Assembly: GCA_937967325.1 (NCBI GenBank)
Contig: CALBSQ010000032.1
Span: 1 to 14,140, forward strand
DNA from: an uncultured Chloroflexota bacterium
GTDB taxonomy: Bacteria; Chloroflexota; UBA4733
DNA length: 14,140 bases
Direction: 5' to 3'
Part shown: piece by piece, positions 6,702-12,439 of the stretch
How the letters are laid out: each line of letters starts with the position of its first letter
Numbering within the stretch: the first letter of the stretch is position 1
Made by a program: the position numbers and the translations under genes
The notes under the pieces: generated by a model
The model's database searches: none
The model's input: only the letters and a program-made list of their open reading frames with translations
What the model was told of the DNA's origin: nothing

Positions 6702-6738
6702 GGGCAATCGGCATTTGCGGCCAACGCCGCCGCGCTAG

Positions 6739-6758
6739 GGCGCCCTCTGTCGGGCGCC
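6739..6758 (+). other. 7-bp GC hairpin between genes
   Basis: GGCGCCC (6739-6745) and GGGCGCC (6752-6758) pair across a six-base loop in the 77-base gap between the tape-measure-like and coiled-coil genes. No T-run follows. It may attenuate or process the joint transcript. Confidence 0.4.
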
Positions 6759-6778
6759 GAATCAGATAAGGACATCCG

Positions 6779-7624
6779 GTGAAACTACTCGCCAAGACCC
6801 CCGCCCCCGACGTGGCCGCGCTCCTAACCGAGCTGGCCGAGCTTGACCGGGACGCCGAGCGTTGCCGCGCGGACCTCGACCGCGCCCAGGAGGCCGAACG
6901 GCAGGCCGTCGCCGAGCAGGACACGGACGCGCTTCAGAAGACCTGGACGCGTATTGCCGAGTTCCGCCGCCGCCTCGACGCTACGGCCAGCGAGCGCGCA
7001 CGGCTCCATGCGGCCATCAGGGCGGCGCTCCTGGCCGCCGCGGATACCTACCGTGCCCAGGAAACAGGCCGGTTGGCGAAAGTCGCGGCGGAGGAAAAGC
7101 AGGCGACCGAGGCCCTCAACACCGCCATCGGCACAGCCGAACGCGCGTTCGGCAAACTTGACGCCCTGCTCCGTCGCCCGGAGCGCCAGACGCGGCCCTG
7201 GCCGGAGACGCTGGCCGCGCAAGCCCAGGAGGCCGACGTGACCCTGCCCGCCATCGAGACGCCCGTCGCCGCGCCGTCCGTGGTGGCGGTGAGTCCGGAC
7301 CTGGGTGCGCTGGCAGACCCCGCCGCTGCATGGCGGACGGACGTTGGCGCGCGCCAAGCGGCCCCAGAGGGGCTACAGGAGGCCCTGACGCCCCATCAGC
7401 GGCGCACCCTGCGAGCGGCAGGTATCGCCCTCTCGCGGTTGCCGACCGGTTGGCAGGTGCCGGGCCACGTCAACGGCTGGCAGGCGCTCAGCGCCGGCAC
7501 GGACTGGCAGTTCGCCCGTGCGGTGGAAGTCGCGGCGCAACAGGCCGGCGCAGCCGAGGCCGATGTGCGGGACGCGGCCATCTGGCTCCTACTGGGGGAG
7601 CCGCCCGCGCTCGCGGCCAGCTAG
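6779..7624 (+). CDS. Coiled-coil protein (281 aa)
   Basis: Not recognised by family. Residues about 10-125 are a near-continuous Ala/Glu/Arg/Leu helix with heptad-like spacing (LLTELAELDRDAERCRADLDRAQEAE and onward), probably a long coiled coil. A Pro-rich linker spans about 135-200. The C-terminal ~75 residues form a separate domain with GWQVPGHVNGWQAL and a helical end. GTG 6779 has AAGGA about eight bases upstream. It is 77 bases after the tape-measure-like gene on the same strand and probably co-transcribed, so it may be a chaperone, scaffold or partner of that protein. A perfect 15-bp palindrome follows and probably ends the operon. Confidence 0.65.
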   Translation: MKLLAKTPAPDVAALLTELAELDRDAERCRADLDRAQEAERQAVAEQDTDALQKTWTRIAEFRRRLDATASERARLHAAIRAALLAAADTYRAQETGRLAKVAAEEKQATEALNTAIGTAERAFGKLDALLRRPERQTRPWPETLAAQAQEADVTLPAIETPVAAPSVVAVSPDLGALADPAAAWRTDVGARQAAPEGLQEALTPHQRRTLRAAGIALSRLPTGWQVPGHVNGWQALSAGTDWQFARAVEVAAQQAGAAEADVRDAAIWLLLGEPPALAAS

Positions 7625-7647
7625 GGCGCCGCGAGCGCGCCGGGATT

Positions 7648-7678
7648 GGCGACCGGGGAGGCAGCCTCCCCGGTCGCC
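7648..7678 (+). terminator. Perfect 15-bp palindromic hairpin, probable terminator
   Basis: GGCGACCGGGGAGGC (7648-7662) and GCCTCCCCGGTCGCC (7664-7678) are exact reverse complements with one base between them; as RNA a few pairs would open to form the loop. It lies 24 bases after a stop codon. There is no T-run, so it may stop transcription in the U-less way suggested for some high-GC bacteria, or act as a protein site. Confidence 0.5.
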
Positions 7679-7782
7679 TGTGGCGGTAGTACCTTCTGGC
7701 GACAATTGGGAATGATAATGCAACATTGACTGCCGGCGCGTGTAGATTAGCAGGAGGCGTTGCCTAGCGAGAGGTTTCCATC

Positions 7783-7920
7783 GTGGGCTGGTTCATCGCG
7801 TTGGTATTGTGGCTCCTCCTGGCCTTCGGGCAACCGGCGCATCACGGCGCTAGTTGTACCCCGGATGGCTACGGCGGGACCGTGTGTACCCATGGCTTCG
7901 GGCCGAATACCAGCAACTAG
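7783..7920 (+). CDS. Small secreted or membrane peptide (45 aa)
   Basis: GTG 7783 follows GAGAGG with about eight bases spacing. The product begins MGWFIALVLWLLLAFGQPA, a strong hydrophobic segment of signal-peptide or single-membrane-span type. A short Gly-rich tail with two Cys (residues 25 and 35: GASCTPDGYGGTVCTHGFG) could form a disulfide outside the cell. It stands between two transcription units, behind a strong hairpin and in front of a structured non-coding stretch. An AT-richer region at 7705-7750 probably holds its promoter. Possible roles include a toxin of type I style, an entry-exclusion peptide or a membrane regulator. Chance is less likely given the ribosome site and the hydrophobic pattern, but there is no homology evidence. 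Confidence 0.5.
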   Translation: MGWFIALVLWLLLAFGQPAHHGASCTPDGYGGTVCTHGFGPNTSN

Positions 7921-7930
7921 GCCGGGGAAA

Positions 7931-8013
7931 GGGAGAGGACGACGTTATAGGGCTATTATAGGTTCCAATCGATGTGGGGGCGATTGGCGGATTCCCCTCT
8001 GGTCGTCGCTCCC
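7931..8013 (+). other. Structured non-coding stretch, possible small RNA
   Basis: GGGAG (7931-7935) pairs with CTCCC (8009-8013), and GACGAC (7938-7943) pairs with GTCGTC (8002-8007), giving a bulged outer stem. An inner stem pairs CCAATCG (7965-7971) with CGATTGG (7981-7987). The gap between coding genes runs 7921-8269; frames there exist but look non-coding. Further on, GGATACC (8144-8150) pairs with GGTATCC (8156-8162). No reverse transcriptase or known RNA partner is nearby. It may be a leader or small RNA belonging to the cassette downstream. Confidence 0.3.
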
Positions 8014-8269
8014 ACACAACCCCCGCGTCTGTGCCCCCCGCTTTACGGCTGGATGGCCCACCGGGAGCCAAAATGTCACGGAAAGCTTGGCGCACTATTT
8101 GGACACCGCACGTCCGAGGGCCGGGGGGGCCGTTTGGTTATTCGGATACCAGCCGGGTATCCAGGCCGAGCTAACTGCAAACCACCGAGTTCCTATCCCT
8201 GCCCAGCAGCCACAAACTCGCCTTACGCTGGCCCGTGTATACTTCCTCCTGTAGGAGGGAACAACGCGA

Positions 8270-8344
8270 GTGATCTCCGTAATGTTGTCTACTTGGCTAA
8301 ACCGGGGCCACTGCCGATCCCCTTTCCCCCAACACGAGAGATAG
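8270..8344 (+). CDS. Possible 24-codon leader ORF before the low-GC cassette
   Basis: The best ribosome site in the area, AGGAGG (8253-8258), lies 11 bases before GTG 8270. It is itself half of a small inverted repeat, CCTCC-tgta-GGAGG, that could hide it. The frame gives MISVMLSTWLNRGHCRSPFP and four more residues, ending at 8344, four bases before the ATG of the TIGR04255-like gene. A TATACT box at 8238-8243 could be the -10 of the cassette promoter, but no good -35 is seen. Coupled translation from this ORF may drive the weakly led gene behind it. Confidence 0.35.
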   Translation: MISVMLSTWLNRGHCRSPFPQHER

Positions 8345-8348
8345 CTCA

Positions 8349-9128
8349 ATGCCGTTCCCAGATTCACCTCGCGTCCTGTTTCGTAACAATCCTCTTGAGG
8401 AGGTAATCTGTCAGCTTAGGTTTCCACCGATCCTTGCCATCGCCGCCGAGGTACCCTCTGCGTTCCAGGAGAGAGTCAGATACCTATATCCCCTTTACGA
8501 GCGGGAAGACACTGCCGCCCTCTTTCCCAAGGAACTCATGCCAATCGTATCGCAACTACCTTCTGTTGGAGTCACCCACAAGTTCATTGCCGAAGACAGA
8601 GCGAGATTTATGTCCATTGCGCAGGATTTCATAGCCCTAACAGAATTCAAGTATTCCCGCTGGGAGGAGTTCCGCGCGCAGACCGAGATGATTGAACAGG
8701 CAGTGCGCGAGGTGTATCACCCACCTTTCTACTCGCGCGTGGGCCTCCGCTACAGAAATGCAATAGACAAGGATAAGGTCGGTTGCTCCGAGGCTACATG
8801 GGATCGACTCATCCAGCCCCACTTTGCTGGACTACTGGCTGCCGGCGGCCTTGCAAATAATGTACGTCAGTCAGAAGCGGCCTCTGTGCTTGAGATAGGA
8901 CCCGTGAAAGGCGGATTTGTACTCATCAGAAATGGGCTTCGATCCCCTCCTCAAGGGGGGGGTCAGGTTTATATCATTGATGCCGATTTCTTTACACAGG
9001 AAAGGTGCAAGACTGATGAAGCATTCAGGATTCTCGGAGAGTTCAATCGACTTGCTAGGAACCTATTCCGGTGGGCCATTACTGAAGAACTTGAACGCGC
9101 CCTCGATCCCGAACCACTTGATGGATAG
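8349..9128 (+). CDS. TIGR04255 family protein (259 aa)
   Basis: Matches the sporadic TIGR04255 family as I remember it: the N-terminus FRNNPLEEVICQLRFPPIL is its most telling signature, followed by an all-soluble protein of about 250-270 residues with YSRVGLRYRNAID in the middle and a helical end. The molecular function of the family is unknown. Members are scattered across bacteria and archaea in a pattern of horizontal transfer, often with small unknown neighbours. Here it leads three closely packed genes with clearly lower G+C than the rest of the element (45% in 8581-8640 against 67% in 5641-5700), pointing to separate acquisition. ATG 8349 is preceded by GAGAG. The stop overlaps the next gene by eight bases. 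Confidence 0.75.
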   Translation: MPFPDSPRVLFRNNPLEEVICQLRFPPILAIAAEVPSAFQERVRYLYPLYEREDTAALFPKELMPIVSQLPSVGVTHKFIAEDRARFMSIAQDFIALTEFKYSRWEEFRAQTEMIEQAVREVYHPPFYSRVGLRYRNAIDKDKVGCSEATWDRLIQPHFAGLLAAGGLANNVRQSEAASVLEIGPVKGGFVLIRNGLRSPPQGGGQVYIIDADFFTQERCKTDEAFRILGEFNRLARNLFRWAITEELERALDPEPLDG

Positions 9129-9450
9129 CCGCCAGGCAGATACGATAGCCCGTGTGAGATTACACCGAACCACCAATTCTGCGTCCGTATCCGCTGAATG
9201 GGCACCGGAGCTGCCTCACGTAGAGACATGGGGGGCAGGCGATGCTATGGACTTTGAAAAGAGAGTTCTCGGTTGCCTCATTCTCCTATTGATGCCAAGT
9301 GTTGCCGTGGATGAGGCGGTTGAGTCCCTGCGCGATACAGCACAATTCTGGGTTCAGCGGCAGAATAGCGAACTTCCCCGGCCCACTCAATGGCGGGCCG
9401 CCGAGGTAATCAGTCGCTCGGAGCGTCCCAATCTGATATATAGCGATTAA
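9121..9450 (+). CDS. Hypothetical protein, second gene of the cassette (109 aa)
   Basis: Not recognised. The frame is open from 8917, but ATG 9121, overlapping the TIGR04255 gene's stop by eight bases, gives the sensible operon start. It has no ribosome site of its own and probably depends on coupled translation. Residues about 55-70, RVLGCLILLLMPSVAVDEAV, are hydrophobic, but too mixed and short to be sure of a membrane span. The rest is soluble and mildly charged, with WVQRQNSELPRPTQWRAAEV near the end. The base composition matches its neighbours in the cassette. It is likely a partner of the TIGR04255 protein. Confidence 0.6.
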   Translation: MDSRQADTIARVRLHRTTNSASVSAEWAPELPHVETWGAGDAMDFEKRVLGCLILLLMPSVAVDEAVESLRDTAQFWVQRQNSELPRPTQWRAAEVISRSERPNLIYSD

Positions 9451-9471
9451 CGCCTGGTCCCCGGCCCTTAG

Positions 9472-10044
9472 ATGCCATTAGCTTATCTCCCGCCCTCGAC
9501 TGCCGACCTCAGGCAAGGAGAGATTCTCGGCAATGTCTGGGAATATCGTTCCGGAACGACTTCTCTGGTCTCCGAGGATATCCAGCCAAAGGTGGCGTCG
9601 GTTCACCATCCCCTACTGTTGGTGCTGACTGCGGATTGTGACCTATTGTCAGACTTTCGCATACGATTTCCCCAAGGAGAGTTGTTGGCTCGGCCGTACG
9701 ATTCTCCAGACGACCATCGCATCCTCGCGTATGTCCTTGCCTGTGATCTGCATGATTCGGAGTCATTTGTTGGTCAGATTGAGGGCAAAGATATCCGGAG
9801 GCGTGTGCGGCAAAACCAGGATGAGCGTTATCACTGTCTGAATAGCGTGGGTGAAACACGGGCCAATTTGCGGGCCGCCGTGATGGACTTTAGGATGGCT
9901 GTAGCCATATCAACTGTTGGCCTTTACCAAGGGATAATCGATGGTAGTGTGGCACGCTTGGCGATAGTGCCGCCGATCTACCTCCACGATATGGTCCACC
10001 GTTTCTATGCGTTCCTGAGTAGAGTCGGGTTGCCCGACGAGTAG
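9472..10044 (+). CDS. Hypothetical protein, third gene of the cassette (190 aa)
   Basis: Not recognised. It starts at ATG 9472, 21 bases after the previous stop, with no clear ribosome site. The first 30 residues include LPPSTADLRQGEILGNVWEY, then HHPLLLVLTADCDLLSDF (46-63), where the strand plus DCD motif looks like a possible active or metal site. Residues about 95-130 are basic and rich in Gln/Arg. Hydrophobic segments near 140-180 look like buried helices rather than membrane spans. The motif I/V-x-T-x-DCD-L appears, as far as I recall, in uncharacterised proteins found with TIGR04255 genes; this is memory, not a search result. A hairpin, GTCGGG-ttg-CCCGAC (10024-10038), covers the last codons and may help end transcription. 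Confidence 0.65.
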   Translation: MPLAYLPPSTADLRQGEILGNVWEYRSGTTSLVSEDIQPKVASVHHPLLLVLTADCDLLSDFRIRFPQGELLARPYDSPDDHRILAYVLACDLHDSESFVGQIEGKDIRRRVRQNQDERYHCLNSVGETRANLRAAVMDFRMAVAISTVGLYQGIIDGSVARLAIVPPIYLHDMVHRFYAFLSRVGLPDE

Positions 10045-10064
10045 AATGCGCCACGCCTCATCTG

Positions 10065-10115
10065 GCCGAGCAAGCGGACGCCTGGCCTTGCCCGGCGAGG
10101 ATGCCCTAGCTCGGC
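10065..10115. terminator. Inverted repeat between convergent genes
   Basis: GCCGAGC (10065-10071) pairs with GCTCGGC (10109-10115) in the 61-base space between the end of the cassette (10044) and the end of the minus-strand gene (10106). It overlaps the minus-strand stop. The position suits a two-way transcription end, but no T-runs are present on either side. Confidence 0.3.
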
Positions 10116-10716
10116 ATCCAAATCGCTTCCGCCGTGACGTAGGGCATGCCCTCACGAATACCTTGAATGGTTCCGAGAGCGAAGAGTGACGGAGACTTCG
10201 TATGCCCCGCCCACAGGGTTGCAGGATCGTAGCCGCCTATGTCCACGAGTACCGCAGGCATGCCGGTCAGTGGTTCCGGCCCTACTTTCACAACACGCGC
10301 GGACAGATCGGTTAGACTCACATCGCCATATACCAGGGCGCAGCGACCGCGGTACAACACCGGCGACCGCGCAACATCGTTCCAATCCACGGCCTGCTTG
10401 CAAACCTTTTCGCCCTCGCCCAATGTAAGGTTCTGGTCCGGGTTGTTATGGAAGGATTGCAGTTCGGTCGCCACAAGCGCGGCGGTGACCGCGACTCCTG
10501 CCTTGGTGCTGTGGAGAGGGAGACAGCCACGACAATGCTGACCACGGCCATAATGCCAATGACGATCAAGGCAAGCGCCCGGCGACGACGGCCATGCTGT
10601 GGAAGGACAGCCGAGTTGTCCTTAGTTTGATCCTCCCCATGCCGCCGACCGCATTTCAGGCAGAACTGCGCCCCGTCCGGTTGGCTTGATCCACAGTTCG
10701 GGCAGTAGGTCGGCAT
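10106..10716 (-). pseudogene. Frameshifted zinc-ribbon single-pass membrane protein
   Basis: Two minus-strand frames together describe one protein. The first, from ATG 10716 (MPTYCPNCG, preceded by AAGGTGA), has a zinc ribbon, CPNC and CLKC. Next comes a basic stretch and a membrane span, ALALIVIGIMAVVSIVVAVSL, then nonsense-looking Arg/Pro-rich sequence. The second frame, one base off, reads from about 10510 as STKAGVAVTAALVATELQS and continues as a sensible domain, with LYRGRCALVYGDVSL and GMPAVLVDIGGYDP, to the stop at 10106. The join is between about 10480 and 10545. A one-base deletion, a sequencing error or, less likely, programmed slippage would explain it. The intact protein would put about 120 residues outside the membrane. 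An ATG six codons upstream, at 10734, lacks a ribosome site. Confidence 0.6.
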
Positions 10717-10801
10717 CGGCGCGCTCACCTTCATGTCGGTACCGTTCGTAGGAGCCTAACGGTAATGACATCGTAGGCCAGCAAGCAATAAATGGGAACA
10801 C

Positions 10802-11065
10802 TCATGCCCCATTTGGGGGATTCGGAGGGATTAAGGGCAGTTCCCCTTCCGGCATCGGACATGCGTCAGTCTTCCGCGGGCGCCCGCGTTTCCAGCCGCG
10901 CGTCGGTGTTTTCGCCGCGTACGCCTCGACGGAGCGTTTGTCCAAGAGGTACATGCGTGCGGATAGCGCCCGGCCCTTCAGCACGCCGGAGCGCACCAAC
11001 CGCCCCACCTGCGATTGCGAGCAGTTGAGCAGCTCCGCTGCCTGGGCCGTCGTCAACTCTGCCAT
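10802..11065 (-). CDS. Excisionase-like HTH protein with AT-hook-like tail (87 aa)
   Basis: Residues 4-50, LTTAQAAELLNCSQSQVGRL followed by VRSGVLKGRALSARMYLLDKRSVEAYA, are a textbook MerR-like/HTH_17 domain as in excisionase family proteins. These bind and bend DNA and steer recombinases towards excision or act as repressors. The tail holds KRGRPRK, close to the AT-hook core GRP, which may add minor-groove binding. ATG 11065 is preceded by AGAAGGG about nine bases upstream; longer starts at 11101 and 11143 are possible. It is transcribed away from the SWIM protein gene and toward the frameshifted gene. It shares the element with a serine integrase, whose partners are usually of a different type (RDF), so its role may be regulation. 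Confidence 0.7.
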   Translation of the reverse strand: MAELTTAQAAELLNCSQSQVGRLVRSGVLKGRALSARMYLLDKRSVEAYAAKTPTRGWKRGRPRKTDACPMPEGELPLIPPNPPNGA

Positions 11066-11194
11066 ACCTTCCGCGCCCTTCTGAACCCGCGTAGCACTCA
11101 TCCTACACACAGCCATGCTTACATCATACCGCACGTAGCGCATAGTACCTTCGGGCTATCTCCTGCCTTTGTCCCCCATTTATACCTCACGAAC

Positions 11195-11223
11195 GGTATA
11201 CTACCAGTGTACCGAGTGGTACA
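11195..11223. promoter_or_regulatory. Promoter/operator candidate in the divergent region
   Basis: TGTACC-gagt-GGTACA (11208-11223) is a perfect 6+6 inverted repeat. Next to it GGTATACTACC (11195-11205) has GGTA/TACC ends and contains TATACT (11197-11202), a good -10 box for the plus-strand SWIM gene. No clear -35 is visible. It lies in the space between the divergent excisionase-like and SWIM genes and could be the binding site for a regulator of both. Confidence 0.45.
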
Positions 11224-11241
11224 GAGAGAGAGGAAACCCGA

Positions 11242-11574
11242 ATGGTCCACATCACCGCCCCCGTGACACAGGACTGGATCGCCGCCAACGAGCGCGCCGC
11301 CGCCAACCGCCAGGCCGGTCGCGTGGTGACGATGGTCCGGCCTGGCGTGTACCAGTGCCCTTCGAGCAAGGGCACCGACGCCGTGTACACGCAGACGATC
11401 CTGAACGTCGGCTCCCTGAGCGCCACCTGCGACTGCCCCCACGGCCAGTACGGTACGTCGGGCAAGTGCTGGCACAGCGCGGCGGCCCTGGCAGCCGAGG
11501 TGCGGCGAGTGAGCCGCCCCCAGGCCAGCCGCGAGCAGATGCTCGCCAAGATGGCGCGGTTCGCCCACCGTTGA
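11242..11574 (+). CDS. SWIM zinc-finger protein (110 aa)
   Basis: The SWIM signature CxCx(n)CxH is plain: C63-x-C65, then C76-x-H78 with ten residues between, within CDCPHGQYGTSGKCWH, followed by the usual helix SAAALAAEV. SWIM domains bind zinc and mediate DNA or protein contacts. The N-terminal half (about 30-60) has strands around GVYQCPSS and VYTQTILNV that lead into the finger, as is typical. The protein is little more than one SWIM domain, so it probably acts as an adaptor or regulator. ATG 11242 has AGAGAGGAAA upstream. It is the first gene of a rightward series leading to the integrase. A 9-bp GC hairpin (11591-11613) follows. Confidence 0.8.
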   Translation: MVHITAPVTQDWIAANERAAANRQAGRVVTMVRPGVYQCPSSKGTDAVYTQTILNVGSLSATCDCPHGQYGTSGKCWHSAAALAAEVRRVSRPQASREQMLAKMARFAHR

Positions 11575-11590
11575 TCCTGCTGGCGTGCGG

Positions 11591-11613
11591 CCCCGGCGGA
11601 ACCCCCGCCGGGG
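11591..11613 (+). terminator. GC-rich 9-bp hairpin after the SWIM gene
   Basis: CCCCGGCGG (11591-11599) and CCGCCGGGG (11605-11613) pair with a five-base loop, 16 bases after the stop codon. No T-run follows, so termination is likely partial or factor-dependent, and the genes downstream may still be served by the same transcript. Confidence 0.45.
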
Positions 11614-11672
11614 CGCCGGCCCATACCCGGTGCCGTTGGGAGCCAGCGGCAGGCGAGAGCAGGGAGCGAGCC

Positions 11673-11843
11673 ATGCGGCAGGTAGTCACGATCAGCGCGA
11701 CGATGGGGGATGGAACGATCATCCGCGAGCAGACGGCGGACTTTGGCCGGTTCGCCGCGTTGGTCCTAGCATTTCGCGCCGACCCGGACTGTCGGCGTAT
11801 TGTATGGGAAGTGGCGTCGTTGTCGGCGCCGGTAGCGGCATAG
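11673..11843 (+). CDS. Small hypothetical protein (56 aa)
   Basis: Not recognised. ATG 11673 has GGGAG about eight bases upstream. The peptide starts MRQVVTISATMGDGTIIREQ and ends in WEVASLSAPVAA. Its pattern of two strands, a helix (FGRFAALVLAFRA) and a final strand suggests a compact fold, and there is no membrane segment. The longer frame upstream, from 11169, runs across the SWIM gene and is a shadow. It lies between the SWIM gene and an acidic protein on the same strand, 16 bases before the latter, so probably in one operon with it. Confidence 0.5.
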   Translation: MRQVVTISATMGDGTIIREQTADFGRFAALVLAFRADPDCRRIVWEVASLSAPVAA

Positions 11844-11859
11844 GAGCAGGGGAAGTAGG

Positions 11860-12333
11860 ATGCCAGCACGACACGGCCACGTATCGGTAATCAAGGACTT
11901 GACCAGGGACGACCTGAGCAAGCTCACCCGTGAGCACGGGCGCCGGGATGTCGAGCAGTCGCCGGACATCGAGCGGTACGAGGCCATCTTCGAGGAGCTG
12001 CTCAGCAAGATCGAGAGCGACGACGACGTATTCCACGAAGACCTCCGCGATGTCGCCAAGCTCTGGCTCGCCGCTACCAGGGAGGAGGCCCTAGGGGCCG
12101 GCTTCAGCTACACCGAGGGGTGGGCGCTGACGGGAGCGTTCAAGAGCCACCGCGACCGGCGCGCCATCGAGCAGGGCGAGCCGGTACAGGAAGCGGAGAA
12201 GGCCCTGACCGGAATCCTCGATCAACTCAAGGCCGCCGGGGCCGACCCTGCCCTGGTCAACGATGCCCACGACGCGGCATGGTGGCTGGCGACCACGGCC
12301 CTGGACGCGGCGGGGGTTCCGCCGGGCGAGTAG
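11860..12333 (+). CDS. Acidic helical hypothetical protein (157 aa)
   Basis: Not recognised. ATG 11860 follows AGGGGAAG closely. The sequence is strongly acidic and helical, rich in Glu/Asp/Ala, with SKIESDDDVFHEDLRDVAKL in the middle and repeated Ala/Asp near the end (DAHDAAWWLATTALDAAG). No Cys cluster, membrane span or signal is seen. Small acidic proteins of mobile elements sometimes mimic DNA or inhibit host enzymes such as restriction systems, but nothing beyond charge supports that here. It is immediately upstream of the integrase, separated by a perfect 11-bp hairpin at 12349-12378. Confidence 0.6.
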   Translation: MPARHGHVSVIKDLTRDDLSKLTREHGRRDVEQSPDIERYEAIFEELLSKIESDDDVFHEDLRDVAKLWLAATREEALGAGFSYTEGWALTGAFKSHRDRRAIEQGEPVQEAEKALTGILDQLKAAGADPALVNDAHDAAWWLATTALDAAGVPPGE

Positions 12334-12348
12334 CCGCACGCAAATGTT

Positions 12349-12378
12349 GGCGGAAGGCGAGAACCGACGCCTTCCGCC
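12349..12378 (+). terminator. Perfect 11-bp hairpin before the integrase
   Basis: GGCGGAAGGCG (12349-12359) and CGCCTTCCGCC (12368-12378) pair across an eight-base loop. No T-run follows. It separates the SWIM/unknown genes from the integrase and probably limits read-through into it. Past it, CTATcggtATAG (12411-12422) could be part of the integrase promoter or an operator. Confidence 0.5.
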
Positions 12379-12439
12379 TTCCGCCAGGACCGGCGCAGTA
12401 ATCAATCGACCTATCGGTATAGAGAGGGATAGAGCAGTG

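Noticed and set aside
7726..7748. TTGACT and TAGATT as a promoter for the 45-residue peptide
   Set aside because: The spacing is only about 11 bases, too short for a normal sigma-70-type promoter.
7931..8013. A retron-type RNA
   Set aside because: No reverse transcriptase is encoded anywhere in the window, and the paired-end features of msr-msd were not found.
7760..8406. Long plus-strand frames across the gap after 7920
   Set aside because: They run through stems and a clear small ORF in another frame, are rich in Pro/Arg/Gly/Trp, and have no ribosome sites.
12263..12439. Longer start for the integrase
   Set aside because: The extension overlaps the preceding gene and a perfect hairpin, and has no ribosome site; ATG 12440 has one and fits family length.
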